A stretch of DNA of 10,089 nt from RUG11462 sp036308645 (GCA_036308645.1 JAXJVH010000016.1:1-10089); one strand, 5' to 3'; shown: positions 1-8,547, counted from the stretch's first letter. The notes: a model not told the origin generated them from the sequence alone. Numbers and translations are program-made.

Positions 1-77
1 AACTGATAAAGTTCCATAGCCTTGCCTGCGGTTATGTGGTCTATAACAATACCGTTTATTATAGCGTCTATTTTCAT
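1..77 (-). CDS. pyrI: Aspartate carbamoyltransferase regulatory subunit, N-terminal fragment (cut by window edge)
   Basis: Only the first 25 codons are in the window. The translation begins MKIDAIINGIVIDHITAG and goes on to KAMELYQ, which is the characteristic PyrI N-terminus (the nucleotide-binding allosteric domain, with the INGIVIDHI..GK pattern). In class B ATCase, PyrI binds ATP/CTP and transmits allosteric control to PyrB trimers; the C-terminal zinc domain should lie beyond position 1. The ATG (77-75) is 5 nt after the pyrB stop codon. A GGAGG (92-88) inside the last pyrB codons gives a 10-nt spacing, so translation is probably coupled. The presence of pyrI implies an allosterically regulated PyrB/PyrI holoenzyme rather than an unregulated PyrB trimer. 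Identification rests on 25 residues plus position directly after pyrB, which is the usual pyrBI order. Confidence 0.93.
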   Translation of the reverse strand, partial: MKIDAIINGIVIDHITAGKAMELYQ

Positions 78-82
78 AAGAT

Positions 83-1000
83 TTATGCCTCCAATCCGAG
101 CAGCATCAGAATGAGTGCCATTCTCATATATTTACCGTTTAGCACCTGCTTGAAGTAACAAGCGCGACTGTCATTATCAATGCTAACAGAGATTTCATTA
201 ACACGTGGCAACGGATGCATAATCGAGAGGTCAGGCTTTGCATTTTTAAGTTTTTCGGGAGTTAAAATATAACTGTCTTTAAGTCTTAAATAATCAGCCT
301 CGTTGAAAAATCTTTCACGCTGAACTCTTGTCATATAAAGAATATCAAGTTCAGGCATAGCGCCCTCTAAATCCGTTGTTTGAACATAAGGGATATTATT
401 TTTCTTCAAAATATCCTTTTTAACATAACTCGGCAATTTCAGTTCATCAGGGGAGATAAGCACAAATTTAATGTTATTGTAACGGGAAAGCGCCGCAATA
501 AGAGAATGTACCGTTCTGCCGAATTTCAAGTCGCCGCAAAGACCGACGGTAAGACCGTCAAAACCGCCCTTTTCTCTGGATATTGTAAGCAGGTCGGCAA
601 GCGTTTGCGTTGGGTGGTTGTGACCGCCGTCACCTGCATTTATTACAGGAATAGTTGCGTTCATAGCCGCAACCTTAGGTGCGCCCTCTTTAGGGTGGCG
701 CATTGCAATAATATCAGCATAACAGCTGATAACTTTAGCGGTATCTGCAACGCTTTCGCCTTTTGATGCAGAGGAAGAACCTGCGTCTGACATACTTAAA
801 ACATTGCCGCCTAATTCATACATAGCCGCCTCAAAGGAAAGACGGGTGCGTGTAGAAGGCTCAAAAAACAATGTGGCAAGTTTTTTTCCGTTGCAAATAT
901 GAGCATATTTTTGTGGATTGTCGATAATGTCATTAGCAGTATTAATAAGGTTTTCAAGTTCATCTACCGATAAATCGAGTATATCAATTACACTTCTCAT
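83..1000 (-). CDS. pyrB: Aspartate carbamoyltransferase catalytic subunit
   Basis: Condenses carbamoyl phosphate with L-aspartate to N-carbamoyl-L-aspartate, the committed step of pyrimidine synthesis, in the cytoplasm. The 305-residue length is normal for PyrB. The carbamoyl-phosphate motif FFEPSTRTR is at residues 45-53, the mobile SxxKGE loop at about 77-82 (K80, G81, E82), HPTQTLADLLTI at 129-140, and the aspartate-domain MTRVQRERF at about 223-231 followed by MHPLPRVNEI at 261-270. These motifs separate it from ornithine carbamoyltransferase. The ATG is 3 nt downstream of the stop of the small FakA-like gene; a purine-rich GAAAGG at the end of that gene is a plausible ribosome binding site. 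It is followed by pyrI, so the product is expected to form the class B (c3)2(r2)3 holoenzyme. Nothing is truncated. Confidence 0.98.
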   Translation of the reverse strand: MRSVIDILDLSVDELENLINTANDIIDNPQKYAHICNGKKLATLFFEPSTRTRLSFEAAMYELGGNVLSMSDAGSSSASKGESVADTAKVISCYADIIAMRHPKEGAPKVAAMNATIPVINAGDGGHNHPTQTLADLLTISREKGGFDGLTVGLCGDLKFGRTVHSLIAALSRYNNIKFVLISPDELKLPSYVKKDILKKNNIPYVQTTDLEGAMPELDILYMTRVQRERFFNEADYLRLKDSYILTPEKLKNAKPDLSIMHPLPRVNEISVSIDNDSRACYFKQVLNGKYMRMALILMLLGLEA

Positions 1001-1003
1001 TTT

Positions 1004-1252
1004 TTAACCTTTCAATCCTTTTTCTTGTCTTTCCATATTCTCTACAACAATATCGTGAATATCGCCTAATGTAGAAGCGTATTCAAGAATTTCCCAGGGC
1101 TTATCGGTATGAAAATGAATTTTTATCAAATCCTCATCACCGACAGCGAGTAAGCAGTCACCCTTGAAATGCTCTAAAATATAATCATGGATTTCATCTT
1201 CGTCGAGATCGTGTCCCTCAATAAGCAGTTGAGTGTCAAATCTGTTTTCCAT
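1004..1252 (-). CDS. Small standalone FakA/YloV (DAK2-family) middle-domain-like protein
   Basis: An 82-residue protein of unknown role. Two stretches resemble the middle domain of fatty-acid kinase FakA (DAK2/YloV family): LIKIHFHTDKPWEILEYA at 42-59, matching the family's K-V-H-x-H-T-x-x-P-G-x-V-L region, and DIVVENMERQ at 67-76, matching its I-x-I-D-N-M-x-x-Q end. The N-terminal RFDTQLLIEG (4-13) fits the family's Y-C-T-E-F strand, with Asp6 where FakA has a metal-binding Cys; His46 and His48 correspond to its two metal-binding His. The kinase and C-terminal domains are absent, and the protein starts exactly at the domain edge, so it is a free domain rather than a decayed gene. It is acidic, with no signal peptide or membrane segment. 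Its ATG overlaps the pyrE stop by one base (TAATG), with a GGAG at 1266-1263, and it ends 3 nt before pyrB. The operon position implies co-expression with UMP synthesis, but no function can be assigned. Confidence 0.8.
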   Translation of the reverse strand: MENRFDTQLLIEGHDLDEDEIHDYILEHFKGDCLLAVGDEDLIKIHFHTDKPWEILEYASTLGDIHDIVVENMERQEKGLKG

Positions 1253-1908
1253 TAGTTTTCAGCTCCGTTTACAGAAAGATAGTTTTTAATTCTATCAACA
1301 TTTTCTTTGTTTTTTGGGTCTTCTTCAAGATACTCTATTATATCATAAACATCAACAACAGAATAAACAGGGAAGCCAAATTCATCTTCAACCTCTTTCA
1401 TTGCAGATTTTTCTGTCTTTCCCTTTTCTTTTCTGTCTACCATTACGAATGTAGCCGCAACCTTTGTACCCTCAAGCTTTGTAAGGTTTGCCATACTCTC
1501 TCGGATAGCAGTTCCTGCTGTGATTACATCTTCAACAATAACTATTTCTTCGCCTTCCTTTGGAGTATAGCCTACAAATACGCCGCCTTCGCCGTGGTCT
1601 TTTTCTTCCTTACGGTTGAAAAAGAAGGGAACATCAAGACCGTTTTTTGAAAGAGCAACAGATGCGGAAACCGCAATCGGAATACCCTTATAAGCAGGTC
1701 CGTAAAGAACGGTACGCTTGTTGCCTACCTTTTCAAAATATGCTTTAGCGTAAAACTCGCCAAGCTTCATAATCTGGTCGCCTGTTTTAATATCGCCTGC
1801 GTTGATAAAGTAAGGGATTTTTCTACCGCTTTTTGCAGTAAAATCACCGAATTTTAAAACGCCTGCGCTTTCTAAAAATTGAATAAACTCTCTCTTATAG
1901 CTTTCCAT
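1252..1908 (-). CDS. pyrE: Orotate phosphoribosyltransferase
   Basis: Transfers the phosphoribosyl group of PRPP to orotate, giving OMP and pyrophosphate. At 218 residues it has the normal family length. The PRPP-binding loop VEDVITAGTA is at residues 125-134, with the two acidic residues E126-D127 followed by T130-A131-G132-T133. The catalytic flexible loop with FFNRKEEKDHGEGG is at 97-110 (K100, K103, H105), and FINAGDIKTG at 34-43 is the N-terminal orotate region. The ATG (1908-1906) follows pyrF by 16 nt, with an AAAGGA ribosome binding site in that gap. The stop codon shares one base with the start of the next gene, so translational coupling to the small FakA-like protein is likely. Confidence 0.98.
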   Translation of the reverse strand: MESYKREFIQFLESAGVLKFGDFTAKSGRKIPYFINAGDIKTGDQIMKLGEFYAKAYFEKVGNKRTVLYGPAYKGIPIAVSASVALSKNGLDVPFFFNRKEEKDHGEGGVFVGYTPKEGEEIVIVEDVITAGTAIRESMANLTKLEGTKVAATFVMVDRKEKGKTEKSAMKEVEDEFGFPVYSVVDVYDIIEYLEEDPKNKENVDRIKNYLSVNGAEN

Positions 1909-1924
1909 TTTAAAAAATCCTTTC

Positions 1925-2623
1925 TTATCCTATAAATTCTTTACAGCATCGCTCATAAGCGGCAACAGGGTCGGCGGCTGCGGTAATCGGTCTGCCGACT
2001 ACAATATAGTCAGAGCCGATTTCTCGTGCTTTTGCGGGGGTGGTAACTCTAACCTGATCGCCTATGTCGCCGTCGGCAAAGCGAACACCCGGAGTAACTG
2101 TGAAAAAGTCGTCACCGCAGACATCATGCACCTTTTTAGCCTCAAGCGGTGAACATACAACGCCGTCAAGACCTGCGTCTTTTGCGTTTCTTGCGTAGTG
2201 CATAACCACCTTGTCGATAGGCTCGTCAATAAGTAAATCTTCTTTCATTCTTTCTTGTGAAGTAGAGGTAAGTTGAGTTACGGCGATAAGTAACGGACGT
2301 GTTCCGTCAGCACGTGTCAGTCCCTCAAGAGCCGCCTCCATCATAGGAGCAGTACCTGAAGCGTGAAGATTACACATATCAACATCAAGGCGTGATAAAA
2401 CTGCCATTGATTTTTTAACTGTATTAGGAATATCGTGAAGCTTTAAATCGAGGAATATTTTATGTCCTCTTGCTTTAATTTCTCTTACAATCTGCGGACC
2501 TTCAGCATAAAAAAGCTCCATTCCGATTTTAACAAAAGGTTTTTTATCTTTGAATTTATCAAGAAAATTCATTACCTCGTCCTTGCTTGAAAAATCACAA
2601 GCAATAATTACATCTTTACCCAT
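1925..2623 (-). CDS. pyrF: Orotidine 5'-phosphate decarboxylase
   Basis: Decarboxylates OMP to UMP, the last step of the pathway. The 232-residue protein is a typical type 1 (bacterial PyrF) TIM barrel. The catalytic Asp-Lys-Asp array is visible in DLKLHDIPNT at residues 59-68 (D59, K61, D64). An earlier barrel strand has CDFSSKDE at 9-16, with Asp10 binding the ribose. The phosphate-gripping strands TPGVR (177-181) and VVGRPIT (208-214) are present. The ATG overlaps the pyrD stop by one base (TAATG), and a GGAGG in the last pyrD codons serves as ribosome binding site. Its position beside pyrE, catalysing the preceding step, is the common order in Bacillota. Confidence 0.98.
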   Translation of the reverse strand: MGKDVIIACDFSSKDEVMNFLDKFKDKKPFVKIGMELFYAEGPQIVREIKARGHKIFLDLKLHDIPNTVKKSMAVLSRLDVDMCNLHASGTAPMMEAALEGLTRADGTRPLLIAVTQLTSTSQERMKEDLLIDEPIDKVVMHYARNAKDAGLDGVVCSPLEAKKVHDVCGDDFFTVTPGVRFADGDIGDQVRVTTPAKAREIGSDYIVVGRPITAAADPVAAYERCCKEFIG

Positions 2624-3540
2624 TAATGTGCGCCTCCTATAATATCTTTTAAATTTTTAATTCCGTATTTATCCATAGTTTTTGGCAGTTGCTCAATTAT
2701 TTCTTTGCAGGCAAACGGATTTACAAGGTTTGCCGCACCGATTTGAACAACGTTTGCACCTGCAAGCATCATTTCAATTACATCTTCGGCAGTTGATACG
2801 CCGCCCATTCCCACAATAGGAATTTTGACCGCTTCATAAACCTGATAAACACATCTTAATGCAACAGGCAAAATAGCGCTGCCCGAAAAACCGCCCATTT
2901 TATTAGCGATTACGGGCTTTTTGGTTTTAAGGTCAATTCTTAACCCCAAAAGTGTGTTGATAAGGCTTACTCCGTCTGCCCCTGCGTCTTCGCAAGCCTT
3001 TGCAATTTCCGTAATATCGGTAACATTAGGCGTAAGTTTTATGATAACAGGCTTGGTTGTTACTTTCTTAACTGCCTTTGTAACCTCAGCCGCAGCCTCA
3101 GGGGAAGTACCGAAGCTCATACCACCTCCGTGAACATTAGGACAGCTTATATTAACTTCAAACCAGCCTATTTGTTCCTCTTTGTCAAGTTTTTCACAGG
3201 TGTAAGCATAATCTTCAACCGAAAATCCGCTTACATTTGCCATAACCTTTTTGTTAAAGCACTTTTTTAATTTCGGCAGTTCTTCTGAAATAACCTTTTC
3301 CACACCGGGATTTTGAAGTCCTACCGCATTAATCATACCGTTTGGCGTTTCAGCAATTCTCGGAGTTGGATTGCCGAAACGAGCCTCACGCGTTGTACCT
3401 TTAAACGAAAATGTGCCAAGACAGTTTATATCGTAAAGTTCCGCAAATTCATAACCGAATCCGAAAGTACCGCTTGCAGGGATAATCGGATTATCAAGCG
3501 GAAGTCCGCATAAATCTACCGCTAATCTGTTTTCTACCAT
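2623..3540 (-). CDS. pyrD: Dihydroorotate dehydrogenase B, catalytic FMN subunit (class 1B)
   Basis: Oxidises dihydroorotate to orotate with FMN and passes the electrons to PyrK. At 305 residues it is a soluble class 1 enzyme. The orotate loop NAVGLQNPG is at 71-79, the catalytic-base Cys133 lies in NISCPNVHGGG (130-140; class 2 enzymes have Ser here), and the FMN phosphate segments are GGFSG (216-220) and GMGGVSTAED (244-253). There is no N-terminal membrane helix, unlike class 2 quinone-linked enzymes. The adjacent pyrK, overlapping by 7 nt, makes class 1B (NAD+-dependent PyrD2-PyrK2 heterotetramer) the clear assignment over the fumarate-linked class 1A. The GGGAGG ribosome binding site lies within the last pyrK codons. 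Confidence 0.97.
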   Translation of the reverse strand: MVENRLAVDLCGLPLDNPIIPASGTFGFGYEFAELYDINCLGTFSFKGTTREARFGNPTPRIAETPNGMINAVGLQNPGVEKVISEELPKLKKCFNKKVMANVSGFSVEDYAYTCEKLDKEEQIGWFEVNISCPNVHGGGMSFGTSPEAAAEVTKAVKKVTTKPVIIKLTPNVTDITEIAKACEDAGADGVSLINTLLGLRIDLKTKKPVIANKMGGFSGSAILPVALRCVYQVYEAVKIPIVGMGGVSTAEDVIEMMLAGANVVQIGAANLVNPFACKEIIEQLPKTMDKYGIKNLKDIIGGAH

Positions 3541-4265
3541 ACAATAACCTCCCTCTCAAGCACAGGGCCGTCTTTGCAAATTCTTATGTTTTTATATTTA
3601 GTCTTGCAGGAGCAGCCCATACAAGCGCCGAATCCGCAACCCATTCTTTCTTCAAAACTGTATTGACCGCTTGTTTTGGCAATGTTTTCAATCGCTTTGA
3701 ACATCGGCTCAGGTCCGCAGGTGTAAAAATATGAATAATCAAGGTCGCAAAGTACATCTGTTACAAATCCTTTTTTACCGTAAGAGCCGTCAGCAGTTGT
3801 AACGTAAACTTTTGCGCCGAGCGCTTTAAACTCTTCTTCATAAAACACATCTGCTTTGGAATTAAAGCCTAAAATAACCGATACTTTTTTGTTTTCGGCA
3901 ATTAACTTTTTGCAAAGGTTATACATCGGCGGAACGCCTACGCCGCCGCCTATAAGCACAGGATTTTCACCTGATTTAGAAGTATCAAAACCGTTGCCGA
4001 GTCCCGTTAAAATATCAAGTTTTTCACCGACAGGCATTTTAGCCATAACCTCTGTACCTTTACCTACAACCTTGTAGATAATTGTAACGGTAGTATCATC
4101 ATAATCACAAACCGAAATAGGTCTGCGAAGATAAAAGCCCTCGATTTTAATATTTATAAACTGACCCGGAGCGGTTATATCGTCGGTATCGCCTTTAAGC
4201 ACCATTTTATATATGTCTTTTGCGATACATTCATTGTAGAGTATTTCGAATAAAAGCTGTTTCAT
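3534..4265 (-). CDS. pyrK: Dihydroorotate dehydrogenase B, FAD/[2Fe-2S] electron-transfer subunit
   Basis: Carries electrons from the FMN of PyrD through a [2Fe-2S] cluster and FAD to NAD+. At 243 residues it is slightly shorter than the roughly 255-262 usual for the family. The ferredoxin-reductase-like FAD motif RRPIS is at 48-52, a glycine-rich nucleotide segment LIGGGVGVPP at 104-113, and TCGPEPM at 182-188. The cluster ligands are Cys210, Cys215, Cys218 and Cys230, in CGFGACMGC followed by a more distant Cys; Cys220 is an additional nearby cysteine. The ATG follows carB by 12 nt, with an AAGGA ribosome binding site, and the TAG stop lies inside the beginning of pyrD, so production of the two subunits is likely coupled. 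Confidence 0.97.
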   Translation of the reverse strand: MKQLLFEILYNECIAKDIYKMVLKGDTDDITAPGQFINIKIEGFYLRRPISVCDYDDTTVTIIYKVVGKGTEVMAKMPVGEKLDILTGLGNGFDTSKSGENPVLIGGGVGVPPMYNLCKKLIAENKKVSVILGFNSKADVFYEEEFKALGAKVYVTTADGSYGKKGFVTDVLCDLDYSYFYTCGPEPMFKAIENIAKTSGQYSFEERMGCGFGACMGCSCKTKYKNIRICKDGPVLEREVIVW

Positions 4266-4277
4266 TTTTTTCTATCC

Positions 4278-7200
4278 TTATTCATTAATCGGAGAGATAC
4301 CGAAAGATGTTTCTTCAAGCACATCTATAAGAACCTTTAATGTATCAAGTGAGGTAAACATAGTAACGTTGTTTTCAACAGCACAACGGCGGATTTCATA
4401 ACCGTCAGACTCACCCTGAACAGAGTCAACATCTCTTGTGTTTATTACATAGTTTACATAGCCCTGACGCATTGAATTTAAAATATCCTCACTGCCTTCG
4501 CTGATTTTACCGCGAACACGAGTGCGAATACCGTTTTCCTTAAGGAATTTTGCCGTACCTGTTGTAGCCTCAATATTAAATCCCATATTATAGAAACGGC
4601 GGATAATCGGAAGTGCTTCAGGCTTATCCTTGTCGGCAATGGTTACAAAAATCGTACCGTAATTTACAACCGACATTCCCGAAGCCTGCAATGCTTTATA
4701 TAACGCTCTGTTAAGTTTTTTATCATAGCCTATTGCTTCACCTGTTGATTTCATTTCAGGTGAGAGATAAGCGTCAAGTCCCGAAATTTTTGAGAATGAG
4801 AAAGCAGGAACCTTAACATACCATTTTTCTTTTTCTTTCGGATAAAGTTCAGTATATCCTTGTTCTTTCAGGGATTTTCCCAAGATTACAAGAGTTGCAA
4901 TATCAGCAAGCGAGTAGCCTGTTGATTTTGAAAGGAAAGGAACGGTACGTGAAGAACGCGGATTAACCTCGATTACATATACATCTTCATTTTCATCAAC
5001 AATAAACTGAATATTGTAAAGACCTATAATGCCGATACCAAGACCTAATTTTTTGGTGTAATCAAGAATTGTGTCTTTAGCCTTCTGCGAAACAGAGAAG
5101 GTAGGATAAACGCTGATAGAGTCGCCGGAGTGAATACCTGTTCTCTCAACCAATTCCATAATACCCGGTACAAATACATCTTTACCGTCGCAAATAGCGT
5201 CAACCTCTAACTCTTTACCGATAATGTATTTATCAACTAAAACAGGCTGATCTTCATTAATGGCAACGGCATTTTTAAGATACTCTTTAAGTGCTTTATC
5301 GGAGTTTACAATCTGCATTGCCCGACCGCCCAAAACGTATGAAGGACGAACTAAAACAGGATAACCGATTTCATTTGCTACTTTAATACCGTCCTCAATA
5401 TTTGTTACCGCCTGACCTTTAGGCTGTGGAATATTAAGCTCTTTCATAACCTTTTCAAAAGAGTCGCGGTTTTCCGCTTTTTCAATAGCCTCACAGTCAG
5501 TACCGATAATTTTAACACCGTTTTTATCAAGCGAATCAGCAAGGTTAATAGCAGTCTGACCGCCTAAAGAAGCAATGACGCCGAAAGGCTTTTCAAGGTC
5601 GATAATATTCATTACATCTTCGGTTGTAAGCGGCTCAAAATATAACTTGTCCGAACAGGTATAATCGGTAGAAACGGTTTCGGGGTTGTTATTGATAATA
5701 ATAGCCTCATATCCCGATTCTTTAATTGTTTTAATAGCGTGTACGGTTGAATAGTCAAACTCAACGCCCTGACCGATTCTTATAGGACCTGAACCTAAAA
5801 CGATAATTTTTTGTGCTTCCGATACAACCGATTCGTTTTCATCTTCATAAGTCGAGTAAAAATAAGGAATATAACTGTCAAATTCGCTTGCACAGGTGTC
5901 AATCATTTTGTAAACAGGCAAAATGTTGTTTTGTTTGCGAAGTTTGTAAACCTCATCTTCGGTTGTATCCCAAAATTCAGCGATAACCTTATCGCAGAAG
6001 CCCATTTTTTTAGCTTCTCTTAAAGTTTTAATATCACCCTTGTTTGCTTTAACTTCCTTTTCAAAATCCACAATATTTTTGAACTTATCAAGGAAGAGCA
6101 TATCAATTTTAGTAGCATTGTAAATTACGCCTAAATCCTCACCCATACGGATAAGTCTTGCAATAGCATAAATTCGGTCGTCAGTACCGATTTTAATATA
6201 GTCAAGCAATTCGTCGTGAGCAAAGTCGTCAAACTTCTTTAAATAAAGATGATTTACGCCTGTTTCTAGCGAACGAACGGCTTTAAGCAAGCTTTCTTCA
6301 ATCGTTCTGCCGATTGACATTACTTCGCCCGTCGCTTTCATTTGAGTTGAAAGTTTGTTTGAAGCGGTGGCAAATTTATCAAACGGGAATCTTGCCATTT
6401 TTGTTACAACATAGTCGAGCGTAGGCTCAAAACTTGCAGGAGTATTTGCTATTCTTATTTCGTCCAAAGTCATACCAACCGCAATTTTAGCTGAAACTCT
6501 TGCAATAGGAAATCCGCTTGCTTTTGAAGCAAGAGCCGATGAACGCGAAACACGAGGGTTTACTTCAATGAGGTAATAATTAAATGATTCAGGGTCAAGC
6601 GCAAACTGAACGTTACAACCGCCCTCAATCTGTAAAGCACGAATGGTTTTAAGTGCGCTGTCACGCAGTAAATGATACTCTTTGTTAGTAAGCGTCTGAC
6701 TTGGCGCTACAACTATTGAGTCGCCTGTATGAATACCGACAGGGTCTATATTTTCCATATTACAAACAGTAATAGCGGTATCGTTTGCGTCTCTGATTAC
6801 CTCATATTCGATTTCTTTATAGCCTTTAATGCTCTTTTCAACAAGCACCTGATGAACAGGGGAGAGTTTGAGCGCATTTTTCATTATTTCGCAAAGTTCT
6901 TCCTCGTTGTCGGCAAAACCGCCGCCTGTACCGCCTAAAGTAAAAGCAGGACGAAGTACAACAGGGTAGCCGATTTCTTCGGCGGCGTCAATAGCCTCTT
7001 GCATAGAATGAGTGATTATCGAAGGCAAAACAGGCTCGCCGATTTCTTCGCAAAGTTCTTTGAAAAGTTCTCTGTCCTCGGCTCTCTCGATACTTCTTGA
7101 TGAAGTGCCGAGCAATTCAACCTGACATTCTTTCAAAATACCTTTTTTCTCTAACTGCATAGCAAGGTTAAGACCTGTCTGACCGCCGATGCCCGGAATA

Positions 7201-7457
7201 ATGGCGTCGGGACGTTCATATCTTAAAATTTTAGCAACATATTCAAGAGTAAGCGGCTCCATATAAACCTTATCTGCAATAGTTGTATCGGTCATAATGG
7301 TAGCAGGGTTGGAGTTACAGAGAATTACTTCATAGCCTTCTTCTCGAAGCGCAAGACACGCCTGTGTGCCTGCATAGTCAAATTCGGCTGCCTGTCCGAT
7401 AACAATTGGTCCCGAGCCGATAACAAGTACTTTTTTAATATCTGTTCTTTTAGGCAT
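4278..7457 (-). CDS. carB: Carbamoyl-phosphate synthase large subunit
   Basis: Makes carbamoyl phosphate from bicarbonate, two ATP and ammonia tunnelled from CarA. At 1059 residues it is full length (E. coli CarB is 1073). The internal duplication is clear: GSGPIVIGQAAEFDY at 14-28 in the carboxyphosphate half and GSGPIRIGQGVEFDY at 555-569 in the carbamoyl-phosphate half. Each half has an ATP-grasp domain ending in an acidic metal segment, IEVNPRVSRSSALASK at 297-312 and IEVNPRSSRTVPFLSK at 829-844. An oligomerization region lies between them (about 400-550), and an MGS-like allosteric domain occupies about residues 930-1059, including the ATTGTAKFL segment at 964-972. The ATG lies 8 nt inside the end of carA, so the two subunits are probably translated in a coupled way. 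With no second carB in view, this copy presumably serves both pyrimidine and arginine synthesis. Confidence 0.98.
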   Translation of the reverse strand: MPKRTDIKKVLVIGSGPIVIGQAAEFDYAGTQACLALREEGYEVILCNSNPATIMTDTTIADKVYMEPLTLEYVAKILRYERPDAIIPGIGGQTGLNLAMQLEKKGILKECQVELLGTSSRSIERAEDRELFKELCEEIGEPVLPSIITHSMQEAIDAAEEIGYPVVLRPAFTLGGTGGGFADNEEELCEIMKNALKLSPVHQVLVEKSIKGYKEIEYEVIRDANDTAITVCNMENIDPVGIHTGDSIVVAPSQTLTNKEYHLLRDSALKTIRALQIEGGCNVQFALDPESFNYYLIEVNPRVSRSSALASKASGFPIARVSAKIAVGMTLDEIRIANTPASFEPTLDYVVTKMARFPFDKFATASNKLSTQMKATGEVMSIGRTIEESLLKAVRSLETGVNHLYLKKFDDFAHDELLDYIKIGTDDRIYAIARLIRMGEDLGVIYNATKIDMLFLDKFKNIVDFEKEVKANKGDIKTLREAKKMGFCDKVIAEFWDTTEDEVYKLRKQNNILPVYKMIDTCASEFDSYIPYFYSTYEDENESVVSEAQKIIVLGSGPIRIGQGVEFDYSTVHAIKTIKESGYEAIIINNNPETVSTDYTCSDKLYFEPLTTEDVMNIIDLEKPFGVIASLGGQTAINLADSLDKNGVKIIGTDCEAIEKAENRDSFEKVMKELNIPQPKGQAVTNIEDGIKVANEIGYPVLVRPSYVLGGRAMQIVNSDKALKEYLKNAVAINEDQPVLVDKYIIGKELEVDAICDGKDVFVPGIMELVERTGIHSGDSISVYPTFSVSQKAKDTILDYTKKLGLGIGIIGLYNIQFIVDENEDVYVIEVNPRSSRTVPFLSKSTGYSLADIATLVILGKSLKEQGYTELYPKEKEKWYVKVPAFSFSKISGLDAYLSPEMKSTGEAIGYDKKLNRALYKALQASGMSVVNYGTIFVTIADKDKPEALPIIRRFYNMGFNIEATTGTAKFLKENGIRTRVRGKISEGSEDILNSMRQGYVNYVINTRDVDSVQGESDGYEIRRCAVENNVTMFTSLDTLKVLIDVLEETSFGISPINE

Positions 7458-8547
7458 TCTGTATATCCTCCTTCATAATCTCAATAAATTTATCAAATAA
7501 ATATGCGCTGTCCTGCGGACCTGGTGCGCTTTCGGGGTGATACTGCACCGAGAAAACCTTGTCCTCTTTACATTCAACACCCTCAACCGTATTGTCAAGC
7601 AGATTAATGTGTGTTGCAGTAAGCCCTGTGCCGTTTATGCTGTCAAGGTCTACCGCATAACTGTGGTTCTGGCTGGTAATTTCAATTTTATTGTTAAGCA
7701 GATTTTTAACAGGGTGGTTACCGCCTCTGTGACCGAATTTTAGCTTGTAGGTTTTAGCACCGTAAGCAAGTGAAATCATCTGATGACCGAGGCAAATACC
7801 GAAAATCGGTTTTTTACCGCGCAGTTCTTTAACAAGGTCTATTACAGGCTGAACATCTTGTGGGTCACCGGGGCCGTTTGACAGGAAAACACCGTCAGGC
7901 TTCATACTCAAAATCTCTCTGGCTGTGGTATTGTAGGGAACAATAGTAACATTGCAACCGCGTGCGTTTAAGGAACGGATAATGTTAAGTTTAATACCGC
8001 AGTCAACCGCAACAACATTGAATTTATGGTTAGATGTTCTTGAATACCAACGCTTTTTACAGCTTACCTTTGAAACTGCGTCATGCGGAACAGGAGTATT
8101 TTTAATAATTTCAAGTCCTTTTTCGAGCGTAGTATCAACACCTGTTATAAGCACTCTGCGGCTTCCGAAGTTTCTTATACTTCTTGTAATTTTTCTTGTA
8201 TCAACACCCGAAATTGCAGGAATGTGATTTTCCTCTAAAATTTCGGAAAGTGTTTTGGTATAACGGAAGTTTGATGGGTTGTCGTTATACTCTCTTACAA
8301 TAAGACCGCCGATAGTAGGGTTCTTTGTTTCAAAGTCATCATCGGCAATACCGTAGTTACCGATAAGCGGATATGTCATAACAACCATTTGGTAAGTGTA
8401 GGAAGGGTCAGAAACAATTTCCTGATAACCTACCATTGATGTGTTGAAAACGATTTCGCAAACTCTATCGGCAGTATCGCCAAAGCCGTAGCCGTAGTAT
8501 TCTTCACCGTTTTCTAAAATTATTTTTCTGTCATATTCTCTTGCCAT
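7450..8547 (-). CDS. carA: Carbamoyl-phosphate synthase small (glutaminase) subunit
   Basis: Hydrolyses glutamine and channels ammonia to CarB. The 365-residue protein has the usual two parts: an N-terminal CPSase small-subunit domain (about 1-150, with FNTSMVGYQEIVSDPSY at 34-50 and GVDTRKITR at 114-122) and a C-terminal class I glutamine amidotransferase domain. The nucleophile is Cys252 in GICLGHQ (250-256); His337 and Glu339 in YHPES (336-340) complete the triad, and FGHRGGNHPV is at 271-280. Its ATG lies 28 nt upstream of the pyrC stop in a different frame, with a clear GGAGG (8562-8558) inside the pyrC coding region. That makes the overlap genuine rather than an annotation artefact. Confidence 0.98.
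   Translation of the reverse strand: MAREYDRKIILENGEEYYGYGFGDTADRVCEIVFNTSMVGYQEIVSDPSYTYQMVVMTYPLIGNYGIADDDFETKNPTIGGLIVREYNDNPSNFRYTKTLSEILEENHIPAISGVDTRKITRSIRNFGSRRVLITGVDTTLEKGLEIIKNTPVPHDAVSKVSCKKRWYSRTSNHKFNVVAVDCGIKLNIIRSLNARGCNVTIVPYNTTAREILSMKPDGVFLSNGPGDPQDVQPVIDLVKELRGKKPIFGICLGHQMISLAYGAKTYKLKFGHRGGNHPVKNLLNNKIEITSQNHSYAVDLDSINGTGLTATHINLLDNTVEGVECKEDKVFSVQYHPESAPGPQDSAYLFDKFIEIMKEDIQNA

Noticed and set aside
380..766. 128-codon plus-strand open frame opposite pyrB
   Set aside because: It lies wholly antisense to a well-conserved pyrB, has no convincing ribosome binding site and its translation resembles no family I recognise. The other plus-strand frames opposite pyrD, pyrK, carB, carA and pyrC were rejected for the same reason.
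1004..1252. The small FakA-like ORF as a degraded remnant of a full kinase gene
   Set aside because: It has its own start and ribosome binding site, an intact frame beginning at the domain edge, and tight coupling to both neighbours, with no leftover kinase sequence on either side.
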